NCBI GenBank assembly: GCA_963512175.1 | Contig: CAUPLI010000010.1 | Coordinates: 57,171 to 121,170, forward strand | DNA length: 64,000 nt | Source: Hylemonella sp963512175 | GTDB lineage: Bacteria > Pseudomonadota > Gammaproteobacteria > Burkholderiales > Burkholderiaceae_C | Reading direction: 5' to 3' | In this document: one piece after another, positions 8,179-16,218 of the stretch | Position numbering within the stretch: position 1 is the first letter of the stretch | How the letters are laid out: the number at the start of each line of letters is the position of its first letter | The notes under the pieces: generated by a model | The model's database searches: none | What the model saw: only the letters and a program-made list of their open reading frames with translations | What the model was told of the DNA's origin: nothing | Translations under genes and position numbers: made by a program

Positions 8179-9633
8179 TCAGAGCTTGACCATGACGTGG
8201 CGCGGGACGGTGTAGTCCTCCAGCGCGTACATGGACATGTCCTTGCCGTAGCCGGAGGACTTGAGTCCGCCGTGCGGCATTTCGTTGACCAGCATGAAGT
8301 GCGTGTTGATCCAGGTGCAGCCGTATTGCAGCTGCTTGGCCACGCGCATGGCCTTGGAGACGTCCTGCGTCCAGACGCTGGAGGCCAGGCCGTAGTCGGA
8401 GTCGTTGGCCCAGCCCACGACCTGCTCGGCATCGGAGAAGCGCGTGACCGAGACCACGGGGCCGAAGACCTCGCGGCGCACGATCTCGTCGTCCTGTTTG
8501 GCGCCGGCGATCACGGTGGGTTCGTAGAAGTAGCCGTTGCCCTGGCGCAGCTTGCCGCCGGTGGTGACTTCCATGTGGCCGGTCATCTGTGCGCGTTCCA
8601 CGAAGCTGGCCACGCGGTTGCGCTGGCGGTCGGAGATCAGCGGGCCCAGCTCCACGCCTTCTTCGTCCTGCGTGCCCATCTTGAGCGTGGACACGGCGGC
8701 GCTGAGTTCGGCCACCAGCTTGTCGTAGATCTTGGGGCCGGCGTAGATGCGGCAGGCCGCGGTGCAGTCCTGGCCGGCGTTGTAAAAACCGAAGGTGCGC
8801 ACACCCGCCACCACCTCGTCGAGGTTGGCGTCGTCGAAGACGATCACGGGAGCCTTGCCGCCGAGCTCCAGGTGGGTGCGCTTGAGCGTGCCGGATGCAG
8901 CCTGCAGGATCTTGCGGCCGGTGGAGACGTCGCCCGTGACCGAGACCATGCGCACCTGCGGGTGCTCCACCAGGGGCTGGCCCACGCTGGCGCCGCGGCC
9001 GCAGATCACGTTGAGCACGCCCTTGGGCAGGATGTCGGCGGCCAGGCGGCCGAACAGCAGGGCGGTCAGCGGCGTCTGCTCGCTGGGCTTGAGCACCACG
9101 GTGTTGCCCGCGGCCAGGGCCGGCGCGGCCTTCCAGGCGGCCATCATCAGCGGGTAGTTCCAGGGCGCGATGGAGGCCACCACGCCGATGGGGTCGCGCC
9201 GGATCATGCTGGTGTGGCCGGCCAGGTATTCACCGGCGATGGAGCCGGTCATGCAGCGCGCGGCGCCCGCGAAATAACGGAAGCAGTCGGCAATGGCCGG
9301 GATCTCGTCGCCCAGCGCGCGCGCATAGGGCTTGCCGCAGTTGAGCGACTCCAGGCGCGCGAACTGCGCGGCGTTGGCTTCCACGGCGTCGGCCAGCTTG
9401 AGCAGCAGGTTGCTGCGCTCGCCCGGCGTGGTCTGCGACCAGGATTCCCAGGCGCGGCTGGCGGCCGAGACGGCGCGCGCCACCTGTTCGGGCGAGGCCT
9501 CGCGCACGGTGCACAGCACCTCGCCCGTGGCGGGGTTGAGGATGGGCTCTTCGGCGCCTTCGCCGCGGACCACTTGCTGGTCGATCAGCAGTTCGGTGGG
9601 GAACTGCAGGGTGGGTTCGGTGGGGTGTCCCAT
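8179..9633 (-). CDS. patD: Gamma-aminobutyraldehyde dehydrogenase
   Basis: 484 residues. An aldehyde dehydrogenase with APWNYPLMMAAWKAAPALAAG, the catalytic glutamate in LELGGKAPVIVFDDAN and the cysteine in NAGQDCTAACRIYAG. The GQDCTAACR active-site context is characteristic of the PatD/YdcW group that oxidises 4-aminobutanal to GABA. The start has AGGAG 8 bases upstream. It lies 15 bp before gabT and 49 bp after the last permease gene, so transporter, aldehyde oxidation and GABA transamination appear co-transcribed. The order of transporter genes followed by this enzyme parallels the E. coli ydcSTUV-patD operon. Confidence 0.9.
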   Translation of the reverse strand: MGHPTEPTLQFPTELLIDQQVVRGEGAEEPILNPATGEVLCTVREASPEQVARAVSAASRAWESWSQTTPGERSNLLLKLADAVEANAAQFARLESLNCGKPYARALGDEIPAIADCFRYFAGAARCMTGSIAGEYLAGHTSMIRRDPIGVVASIAPWNYPLMMAAWKAAPALAAGNTVVLKPSEQTPLTALLFGRLAADILPKGVLNVICGRGASVGQPLVEHPQVRMVSVTGDVSTGRKILQAASGTLKRTHLELGGKAPVIVFDDANLDEVVAGVRTFGFYNAGQDCTAACRIYAGPKIYDKLVAELSAAVSTLKMGTQDEEGVELGPLISDRQRNRVASFVERAQMTGHMEVTTGGKLRQGNGYFYEPTVIAGAKQDDEIVRREVFGPVVSVTRFSDAEQVVGWANDSDYGLASSVWTQDVSKAMRVAKQLQYGCTWINTHFMLVNEMPHGGLKSSGYGKDMSMYALEDYTVPRHVMVKL

Positions 9634-9682
9634 GGTCTGGTCTCCTGGATGGGCTGATGAATGAGGTGGACGGGCGGACCGC

Positions 9683-10513
9683 TCAGCGGTTCTGGCTGTC
9701 TTCGTCGGCGCGGGTCAGCCAGTAGGCCGCCACGATGGGGATGAAAGTGAGCGCGATCATGATCACGGCCACCACATTGGTCACGGGGCGCTGGCGTGGG
9801 CGGATCAGCTCCTGCAGCATCCAGATCGGCAGCGTGGTCTGCTGGCCCGCGGTGAAGGTGGTGACGATGACTTCGTCGAAGCTCAGGGCAAAGGCCAGCA
9901 GGCCGCCGGCCAGCAGGGCCGAGCCCAGTTGCGGCAGCAGAACGTAACGGAAGGTCTGGAAAGCGTTGGCGCCCAGGTCCATGGAGGCCTCGATCAGCGC
10001 CGGGCTGATGCGGCGCAGCCGTGCCACCGCGTTGTTGTAGACCACCACCACACAGAAGGTGGCGTGGCCGATCACGATGGTCCAGAAGCTGAAGGGAATC
10101 TCCATGGCGTGGTAGGACGAACGCAGCGCGATGCCGGTGATGACACCGGGCAGGGCGATGGGCAGGATGAGCAGCAGGTTGACGGCATCGCGGCCGAAGA
10201 ACTGCGTGCGCGCCAGCGCGCCAGCCGCCAGCGTGCCCAGCACCATGGCGATGCCCGTGGCCCAGAGCGCGACCTGGAAGGAGAGTTTCATCGCGTCCCA
10301 CACGTCCTGGCGTTCCATGGCCACGCCGAACCACTGCGTGGTCAGGCCGGGGGGCGGGAAGACATAACTCTTGTCCTCGCTGCTGAAGGCGTAAAGGATG
10401 ATGAGCGCCAGCGGGATGTGCAGGAAAAGCACGCCGGCCCAGGTGGCCAGCTTGAGGCCCCAGGAGGCGCCGCGCTGCGGCTTGGAGAATTTTGCGGGGG
10501 TGTCAGAGCGCAT
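9683..10513 (-). CDS. Polyamine ABC transporter permease (PotC/YdcV type)
   Basis: 276 residues with six predicted membrane segments. The cytoplasmic EAA-type loop reads EASMDLGANAFQTFRYVLLPQ, as in PotC-class permeases. The first segment (TWAGVLFLHIPLALIILYAF) is followed by a large periplasmic loop. It pairs with the permease encoded just upstream, whose 3' end overlaps this gene by 11 bp, indicating translational coupling. Together with the ATPase and binding protein it should import putrescine or a related amine. Confidence 0.9.
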   Translation of the reverse strand: MRSDTPAKFSKPQRGASWGLKLATWAGVLFLHIPLALIILYAFSSEDKSYVFPPPGLTTQWFGVAMERQDVWDAMKLSFQVALWATGIAMVLGTLAAGALARTQFFGRDAVNLLLILPIALPGVITGIALRSSYHAMEIPFSFWTIVIGHATFCVVVVYNNAVARLRRISPALIEASMDLGANAFQTFRYVLLPQLGSALLAGGLLAFALSFDEVIVTTFTAGQQTTLPIWMLQELIRPRQRPVTNVVAVIMIALTFIPIVAAYWLTRADEDSQNR

Positions 10514-11444
10514 CGAAGGCCCCCTTGCGCTTGGCCAGCCAGAGGTAGACGCCGATGATGACGATGGGCACCAGCGAGAACGCCGCGGCGAAGGGCAGGT
10601 TGCCGGCCACGCCCTGCTGGCGGTAGACCACCTGCCCGATGTAGAGCGTGGAGTTGCCGATGACCTGCGGGATGATGTAGTCGCCCAGGGTCAGCGAGAA
10701 GGTGAAGATGGAGCCCGCCGCGATGCCCGGCATGGCCAGGGGGAAGATCACCTGGCGGAAGGTCTGCGCCGGGCTGGCGCCCAGGTCCGCCGAGGCCTCC
10801 AGGTAGGAGCCGGGGATGCGCTCGATGGACGCCATGATGGGCAGGATCATGAAGGGCAGCCACATGTAGACGAAGACCACGAAGGTGCCCATGGGCGAGA
10901 AGCTCAGCGAGCTGCCGCCCACCACCGGCATGGACAGCAGGGCGTCGAGCAGCCACTGCAGGTGCAGGCTCTGCATCACCCAGGAGATGGCGCCTTCCTT
11001 GGCCAGCAGCAGCTTCCACGCATACAGGCGCACCAGGTAGCTGGACCACAGTGGCAGCATCACGGCGACATAGAGCAGGGCCTTCTGCGGGCCGCGCGCG
11101 TAGCGGGCCATGTAGTAGGCGATGGGGAAGCCGATGACCACGCAGGCCACTGTGACGAGGATGGCCATCACCGTGCTGCGCAGGGCCACGTCCAGGTTGG
11201 TGGGCGTGAAGATCTCGACGAAATTGCTGAAACCGATCTCGCGCACCACCTGGCCGGTGAAGTCGTCCAGGCGGAAGAAGCTGTTGGCCAGCAGGCTGAA
11301 CAGCGAACCCAGGTAGATGACACCGAACCACAGCAGGGGCGGCGCCAGCAGCAGGGCCAGCAGCAGGCCGCGGCGCGTGTACAGCAGCGTGGACAGGCGG
11401 TCGGCCAGGCTGTTGCGGGGCGGGGGCAGGGTGAGGCTGCTCAT
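10503..11444 (-). CDS. Polyamine ABC transporter permease (PotB/YdcU type)
   Basis: 313 residues. Six membrane segments follow a short cytoplasmic N-terminus. The EAA loop reads EASADLGASPAQTFRQVIFP, the contact point for the ATPase. The segment ASIERIPGSYLEASADLG is typical of PotB-like permeases. The start is 2 bp after the ATPase stop, and the end overlaps the partner permease by 11 bp, so the three genes are tightly coupled. Confidence 0.9.
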   Translation of the reverse strand: MSSLTLPPPRNSLADRLSTLLYTRRGLLLALLLAPPLLWFGVIYLGSLFSLLANSFFRLDDFTGQVVREIGFSNFVEIFTPTNLDVALRSTVMAILVTVACVVIGFPIAYYMARYARGPQKALLYVAVMLPLWSSYLVRLYAWKLLLAKEGAISWVMQSLHLQWLLDALLSMPVVGGSSLSFSPMGTFVVFVYMWLPFMILPIMASIERIPGSYLEASADLGASPAQTFRQVIFPLAMPGIAAGSIFTFSLTLGDYIIPQVIGNSTLYIGQVVYRQQGVAGNLPFAAAFSLVPIVIIGVYLWLAKRKGAFDAL

Positions 11445-11446
11445 GT

Positions 11447-12478
11447 TCAGGCGGCGGCTTCGATGACGTGCATGGCCGCGTCAGCCCAGTAGAGGCTGGC
11501 GCTGGCGCCGGTTTCGGGCGTGGCGCTGCTGCCCTGCACGGGCAGGTCGACCAGCAGCGCCGCGCCGCCCTGTTCGGGCTGTACCTGCACGCGCCAGAAG
11601 GAGCCGAAGAACTGCACTTCGCGCACAGTGCCGCGCGCGCGCGGGCTGCCGCGCGTGGCGGCATGGCCGAACTCGATGCCGATGAGTTCGGGGCGGATCA
11701 TCAGGGCGTCGGCCGCAGCGTACTGGCGTGCATCGCCGCCCTGCAGCACATTGGCCGCACCCACGAATTCGGCGACGAAGCGCGTGGCCGGGCGCTTGTA
11801 GAGCTCGGCCGGCGTGGCCACCTGCTCCAGGCGGCCCTTGTTGAAGATGCCGATGCGGTCGCTCATGGACAGGGCTTCGTGCTGGTCGTGCGTGACGAAG
11901 ATGAAGGTGATGCCCAGCTTGCGCTGCAGGCTCTTGAGTTCGCTCTGCATCTGCTCGCGCAGCTTGAGGTCCAGCGCGCCCAGGGGTTCGTCCAGCAGCA
12001 GCACCTGCGGCTCGCTGATCAGGGCGCGGGCCAGGGCCACGCGCTGGCGCTGGCCGCCCGAGAGCTGGGGCGGCTTGCGCTGGCCCACGTCGGGAAGCTG
12101 CACGGTCTCCAGCAGTTGCTGGGCGCGTTTTTCACGGGTGGCGCAGTCCACGCCGCGCACCATCAGGCTGTAGGCCACGTTGTCCAGGATGCTCATGTGC
12201 GGGAACAGCGCGTAGTCCTGGAACACGGTGTTCACAGGACGGGCATAGGGGGGCAGCTGGCTCACGTCCTGGCCATGGATGGTGATGTGGCCGCTGGTGG
12301 GCAGGGTGAAGCCACCGATCATGCGCAGGCAGGTGGTCTTGCCCGAGCCCGAGGGGCCCAGCAGGGTGAAGAACTCACCGGCCTGGACGTCCAGGTCGAC
12401 ACCGGCCACCGCATGGACGGTCTTGCCCGCCGAACGAAACACGCACGACACGTCGCGCAAACTCACTGCCGAAGTCAT
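11447..12478 (-). CDS. Polyamine ABC transporter ATP-binding protein (PotA/YdcT type)
   Basis: 343 residues from ATG 12478, which has AAAGAG at good spacing; a GTG nine bases further up is also in frame. Walker A GPSGSGKTT is at about residues 41-49, the Q-loop in VFQDYALFPHMS, signature LSGGQRQRVALARAL, Walker B VLLLDEPLGALD and the switch histidine in FVTHDQHEAL. The C-terminal 110 residues form a TOBE-type regulatory domain (EFVGAANVLQ onward). It energises the two permeases. It is separated from the upstream binding-protein gene by a strong hairpin, which may lower its dosage relative to the receptor. Confidence 0.93.
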   Translation of the reverse strand: MTSAVSLRDVSCVFRSAGKTVHAVAGVDLDVQAGEFFTLLGPSGSGKTTCLRMIGGFTLPTSGHITIHGQDVSQLPPYARPVNTVFQDYALFPHMSILDNVAYSLMVRGVDCATREKRAQQLLETVQLPDVGQRKPPQLSGGQRQRVALARALISEPQVLLLDEPLGALDLKLREQMQSELKSLQRKLGITFIFVTHDQHEALSMSDRIGIFNKGRLEQVATPAELYKRPATRFVAEFVGAANVLQGGDARQYAAADALMIRPELIGIEFGHAATRGSPRARGTVREVQFFGSFWRVQVQPEQGGAALLVDLPVQGSSATPETGASASLYWADAAMHVIEAAA

Positions 12479-12511
12479 CGGAAACACTCTTTCGCGGAAA
12501 ACAGGGGAGGG

Positions 12512-12543
12512 GAAGGGTATGGCGCAGCAGCGCCATACCCTTC
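12512..12543 (-). promoter_or_regulatory. Intercistronic hairpin between receptor and ATPase genes
   Basis: A perfect 14-bp stem (GAAGGGTATGGCGC pairing with GCGCCATACCCTTC) with a 4-base loop lies in the 82-bp gap between the binding-protein stop (12561) and the ATPase start (12478). No T-run follows on either strand, so it is not a classical intrinsic terminator. Hairpins placed like this after ABC receptor genes are known to protect the receptor message from 3' exonucleases, giving more receptor than permease. That role is inferred here. Confidence 0.6.
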
Positions 12544-12560
12544 AGGCACTCAGGCCCGGA

Positions 12561-13721
12561 TCAACGACCGCCGAGCACGGCGATGTAGTCGGACACCCAC
12601 TTGTGGTACGGGACGCACTGGTTGTTCTGCGTCTTGCACTGGCTGGTCGGCGTCTTCCAGAAGGAGATGCGCTCGAAATCGTTGTAACCCTGGCGTGCGC
12701 AGCCCTCGTCGCCCAGCAGCTTGTTGCCCTTGCAGGCTGCGGGCACGGCCGGCACCGAGCCGAACCAGGCGGACAGGTCACCCTGTAGCTTGGGGTTGAG
12801 CGAATGCTCCAGCCACTTGTAGGCGCAGTTGGGGTGCTTGGCGTCGGCGTGCATCATGGTCGAATCGGCCCAGCCGGAAGCGCCTTCGACCGGCACCACG
12901 GTGGCGATCGGGGCCTTCTTGGAGCCCAGGATGTTGGCTTGGAACTGCCAGCTGCTGGAAGCCACCACGCCTTCGTTGGTGAAGTCGTCGATCTGCACGA
13001 AGGCATCGTGCCAGTATTTGCCCACGATCTTGCGCTGCGCGCGCAGCACGTCGAGCGCGGCCTTGTACTGGGCCTCGTTCAACTCATAGGGGTCCTTGAT
13101 GCCCAGGCTCGGGTTCTTCTTCATCAGGTAGAGCGCGGCGTCGGCGATGTAGATCGGGCCGTCGAAGGCCTGCACACGGCCCTTGTTGCTCTTGCCGTCG
13201 GGCAGGGTCTGCTCTTCGAACACCACGCTCCAGCTGGTGGGTTTCTTGTCACCGAAGACCTTGGTGTTGTACATCAGCACGTTCCAGCCCCACTGGTAGG
13301 GCACGCCGTAGTGGGTGTTGCCCTCGAAGTGCCAGGGCGCCTTCTGCAGGCGCGGGTCCACGTTCTTGTAGCTGGGGATCAGGCTGACGTTGATGGGCTG
13401 CACCTTCTTGCCGCGGATCAGGCGCGTGCTGGCGTCGCCGGAGGCCGTGACCAGGTCGAAGCCGCCTTCGTTCATCAGGGCCACCATTTCGTCGGAGGTG
13501 CCGGCGGTCTTGACGTTGACCTTGCAGCCGGTGGCCTTCTCGAAGCCGGTCACCCAGTCGAATTCCTTGACGGTCGCGCCGCGCTCGATGTAACCGGCCC
13601 AGGCGACGATGTCGACCTGTCCCTCGCCCTTGCCGATTTTCTGGACCATCTTCTGCGCCTGGCTGGTGCCGGCCAGGGCCAGCATGCCGGCGGCAATTGC
13701 CGCGTACTTCAGTAGCTTCAT
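12561..13721 (-). CDS. Polyamine ABC transporter substrate-binding protein (YdcS/PotD type)
   Basis: 386 residues from ATG 13721, with GGAG 9 bases upstream. The frame stays open further upstream, but that part runs into the palindromic element and lacks a ribosome site. The signal peptide is MKLLKYAAIAAGMLALAGTSQAQ. The mature protein has the VDIVAWAGYIERGATVKEFDW opening, then GFDLVTASGDASTRLI and YGVPYQWGWNVLMYN, as in spermidine/putrescine receptors. The C-terminal region has several cysteines (CAYKWLEH, CKGNKLLGDEGC, CKTQNNQC) that could form disulfides in the periplasm. It is the first gene of the leftward putrescine/GABA operon. Confidence 0.9.
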   Translation of the reverse strand: MKLLKYAAIAAGMLALAGTSQAQKMVQKIGKGEGQVDIVAWAGYIERGATVKEFDWVTGFEKATGCKVNVKTAGTSDEMVALMNEGGFDLVTASGDASTRLIRGKKVQPINVSLIPSYKNVDPRLQKAPWHFEGNTHYGVPYQWGWNVLMYNTKVFGDKKPTSWSVVFEEQTLPDGKSNKGRVQAFDGPIYIADAALYLMKKNPSLGIKDPYELNEAQYKAALDVLRAQRKIVGKYWHDAFVQIDDFTNEGVVASSSWQFQANILGSKKAPIATVVPVEGASGWADSTMMHADAKHPNCAYKWLEHSLNPKLQGDLSAWFGSVPAVPAACKGNKLLGDEGCARQGYNDFERISFWKTPTSQCKTQNNQCVPYHKWVSDYIAVLGGR

Positions 13722-13776
13722 GTCTTCTCCACTCGTTCGGGTTGATCGGAATCCAGCCGGGCTGGGGCTTCGCTTT

Positions 13777-14049
13777 GGGACCCTCTGCAAAACTCCCGTC
13801 ATGCGCGTTCGAGTCAAAAACGGGATGATTTGACCGCCAACATCGCGCGTCGTGTGCCCGTAGGCACACGCAAGCGATTTGGTGGGCAAAGGGCCCGTTT
13901 TTGGCCGAACCCTCCGGGGCGCGGTTTTGCGGGCGATCCGCGGCGTTGCAAAACCAGGCAAGCCGTCCAGGCTTGCCTTGGGTTTTGCGCCTTGCGGCTC
14001 ATCCCGCAAAATCCACGCCGCGCGCGACGCGAGTTTTGCAGAGGGTCCC
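13777..14049. repeat. 273-bp palindromic intergenic element with 19-bp perfect end repeats
   Basis: The left end, GGGACCCTCTGCAAAACTC (13777-13795), is the exact reverse complement of the right end (14031-14049). Inside the ends the similarity continues imperfectly: the left arm has CGGGATGA about 30 bases in, as does the complement of the right arm. Internal hairpins include GTGTGCC-CGTA-GGCACAC and GGCAAGCC-GTCCA-GGCTTGCC. The 447-bp gap between the binding-protein start and the LysR start holds no credible gene. The short frames inside it look like translated repeat. The structure suggests a dispersed non-coding element or a foldback MITE. Confidence 0.65.
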
Positions 14050-14168
14050 TAGGCAAAAAGCAAGGGGACTGTAGCCTTGACGTTTTAGCCTGCAAAGTTC
14101 AATATTCGGTGCTCTTCCTATCTAAAAAACAGATATCAAGGGTTAACCCTCTCTTTTTGCGCACCAAT

Positions 14169-15086
14169 ATGCAGCGTCACATCACCCTCAAGCAGTTCCG
14201 CTATTTCATGGCGGTCTCGGAAACCGCTTCGGTGGCGGCGGCGGCCCGCATGATCAATATCGCGCAATCGGCCGTGACCAAGAGCATCCAGGAACTGGAG
14301 GACTCGCTGGGCGTGAAGCTGTTCGAGCGCACCGCCAAGGGCATGGTGCTGACGCAGGACGGGCACCGCTTCCAGGCCAGCGCGCGCAAGGTCATCGCGG
14401 CGGTGGCCGAGGCCGGGCAGCTCGGGCGCGGCAAGCCCGAAACGCTGTCGGGCAGCCTGACCATCGGTGTGACCAGCCTGGTGGCCGGTTATTACCTGGC
14501 CGAGCTGTTCGCGCGTTTCCAGCGCTCGCACCCCTCGGTCACGATTTCTGTGGTGGAAGACGCGCCCCAGTTCCTGGAGCACCTGCTGATCAACGGCGAG
14601 GTGGACCTGGCCATCATGGTCTCCAACGCCCTGGGCGACCCCCAGGCCCTGGAGGTGGAGGCGCTGACGCGTTCGCCCAACCGGGTCTGGATGGCCTCGG
14701 GCCACGCCCTGGCCGACAAGACCGAACTGAGCCTGCAGGAGTGCGCTGCCTATCCCCAGGTGGTGCTGGAGGCCGACCGGGTGGAGAGCGTGCTCAACGC
14801 CCTGTGGTCGCGTCACGGCCTGCACCCGCCCGTGCTGATGCGCAGCACCTCGCTGGAAGCCGTGCGTTCCCTGGTGGGCATAGGCGCGGGCATCGCCCTG
14901 CTGCCGGACTTCCTCTACCGCCCCTGGACGCTGGACGCCGAACACGTGGAGGCGCGCAGCCTGCGTGACGCTGCGCCCAGCATCGACGTGGGCCTGGTCT
15001 GGCGCCGCGGCTCGCGCAGCCGCCCGGTGGTGACCGAGTTCATCGAACTCGCGCGCGAGCAGTCGCGCAGCCATCGCGGGCGCTGA
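14169..15086 (+). CDS. LysR-family transcriptional regulator
   Basis: 305 residues from ATG 14169, the only methionine before the DNA-binding domain; an open extension upstream runs through the palindromic element. The N-terminal HTH is ITLKQFRYFMAVSETASVAAAARMINIAQSAVTKSIQELED, followed by GVKLFERTAKGMVLTQDG. The effector domain covers about residues 90-300 (SLTIGVTSLVAGYYLAELFARF). It faces away from the putrescine/GABA operon and may control it. However, the 273-bp element between them separates the promoters, so this is only inference. Confidence 0.92.
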   Translation: MQRHITLKQFRYFMAVSETASVAAAARMINIAQSAVTKSIQELEDSLGVKLFERTAKGMVLTQDGHRFQASARKVIAAVAEAGQLGRGKPETLSGSLTIGVTSLVAGYYLAELFARFQRSHPSVTISVVEDAPQFLEHLLINGEVDLAIMVSNALGDPQALEVEALTRSPNRVWMASGHALADKTELSLQECAAYPQVVLEADRVESVLNALWSRHGLHPPVLMRSTSLEAVRSLVGIGAGIALLPDFLYRPWTLDAEHVEARSLRDAAPSIDVGLVWRRGSRSRPVVTEFIELAREQSRSHRGR

Positions 15087-15153
15087 ACGGCGTCGGGGTG
15101 ATGCCGCCCACGGCCAGCAGGGCGGCGTTCAATCGTGCACCTCCATGCTGCGC

Positions 15154-16098
15154 TCAGGACACCTGGTTCAGCAGGTCGCGCACGGCGCCGGGGTGGGGCA
15201 GGGGGGCGACGGCCCCCCAGTCCTGCACGGCGAGGGCGGCGGCCGCATTGGCGTAGCGCGCTGCCTGCGCCAGGCTGTCGCCCGCGCCCAGGCGGGCCAG
15301 CAGGTTGCCGCAGAAGCAGTCGCCCGCGCCGGTCGCATCCACCAGGGGCACACGGTGCGCGCTCAGGCGCAGGCGGTCCTGTCCGCGCTCGCTCAGCAGC
15401 ACACCTTGCGCCCCCAGCTTGAGCACGACCTGAGGGGCACCCAGGGCGTGGCCCCAGTCGGCGATGGCGTCGGGATCGTCCAGGCCCGTGAGCGCAACCA
15501 TGTCTTCCAGGCTGGGGAGGAAGAGATCGCACAACGCCACGGCCTGCGCGATGCAGGCGCGCGCCCGGTCGATCGGCCAGAGCTTGAGGCGCAGGTTGGA
15601 GTCGAAACTCACGCGCGTGCCGGCCTCGCGCGCCAGCTGCATGGCGGTGTAGACGGTCTCGCAGGCGCTGTCAGATATCGCCAGCGAGATGCCGGAGACA
15701 TGCAGGAAACGCGCCGAGGCGATGATTTGTGCGGCCGGCCCTGCCTGCAGCCAGGCCGGCGTCATGCGGCTGGCGGCCGAGCCCGCGCGGTAGTAGCTGA
15801 ATTCGTGGCCCTGGGCGCCATGCGTGACGAAGTAGATGCCGGTGGGTGCCTGCGCGTCGCGTTCCACCCCCCGGGTGTCCACACCTTCTTCGGACCAAAG
15901 CTCCAGCAGGCGTGTGCCGAAGGGGTCGGCGCCGACGCAGCTGAGGTAGGCCGTGCGTGCACCGGCGCGGGCGGCGGCGATCACCACATTGCTGGTGTCG
16001 CCGCCAAAGCCCTGCAGGTAGTTGGGCCGGCCGGCCTCGGTCTGGTTGAATTCCAGCATGGCCTCGCCCAGGGCGGCCACATCCAGTGTCTTGTCCAT
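15154..16098 (-). CDS. kdgK: 2-keto-3-deoxygluconate kinase
   Basis: 314 residues of the PfkB/ribokinase family. GGDTSNVVIAAARAGARTAYLS, HVSGISLAIS, FDSNLRLKLWPIDRARA and the catalytic anion-hole motif DATGAGDCFCGNLLARLG all match the KdgK subgroup. It phosphorylates 2-keto-3-deoxygluconate to KDPG. KDPG is then split by the Eda-type aldolase encoded at 25126. It follows the IlvD/Edd-type dehydratase gene by 120 bp on the same strand, so the dehydratase probably makes its substrate. Confidence 0.88.
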   Translation of the reverse strand: MDKTLDVAALGEAMLEFNQTEAGRPNYLQGFGGDTSNVVIAAARAGARTAYLSCVGADPFGTRLLELWSEEGVDTRGVERDAQAPTGIYFVTHGAQGHEFSYYRAGSAASRMTPAWLQAGPAAQIIASARFLHVSGISLAISDSACETVYTAMQLAREAGTRVSFDSNLRLKLWPIDRARACIAQAVALCDLFLPSLEDMVALTGLDDPDAIADWGHALGAPQVVLKLGAQGVLLSERGQDRLRLSAHRVPLVDATGAGDCFCGNLLARLGAGDSLAQAARYANAAAALAVQDWGAVAPLPHPGAVRDLLNQVS

Positions 16099-16150
16099 GG
16101 TTCCTCAGCAGGCCGGTCCGCCGCGCTTGTCAATGCTTGTGACTACGGCC

Positions 16151-16183
16151 GGCACTTCGTGCCTTAACCTGGCTGCGCCAGGT
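16151..16183 (-). promoter_or_regulatory. Tandem hairpins between dehydratase and kdgK
   Basis: Two adjacent perfect stems, GGCAC-TTC-GTGCC (16151-16163) and ACCTGGC-TGC-GCCAGGT (16167-16183), lie in the 120-bp gap between the dehydratase stop and the kdgK start. There is no T-run, so they are more likely an intercistronic processing or stabilising structure, or part of a dispersed repeat, than a terminator. Confidence 0.35.
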
Positions 16184-16218
16184 GAGCCTGCGTCGCAATC
16201 ATTGATACGCATGGCGTT

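Noticed and set aside
7012..9657. 881-codon open frame on the + strand opposite gabT and patD
   Set aside because: It is the reverse-strand shadow of two clear enzyme genes; its translation is rich in G, A, H and V without domains. High GC produces such frames.
13814..14095. 93-codon frame inside the 273-bp element
   Set aside because: Its residues derive from the palindromic repeat, it has no ribosome site, and arginine-rich composition is expected of repeat translation.
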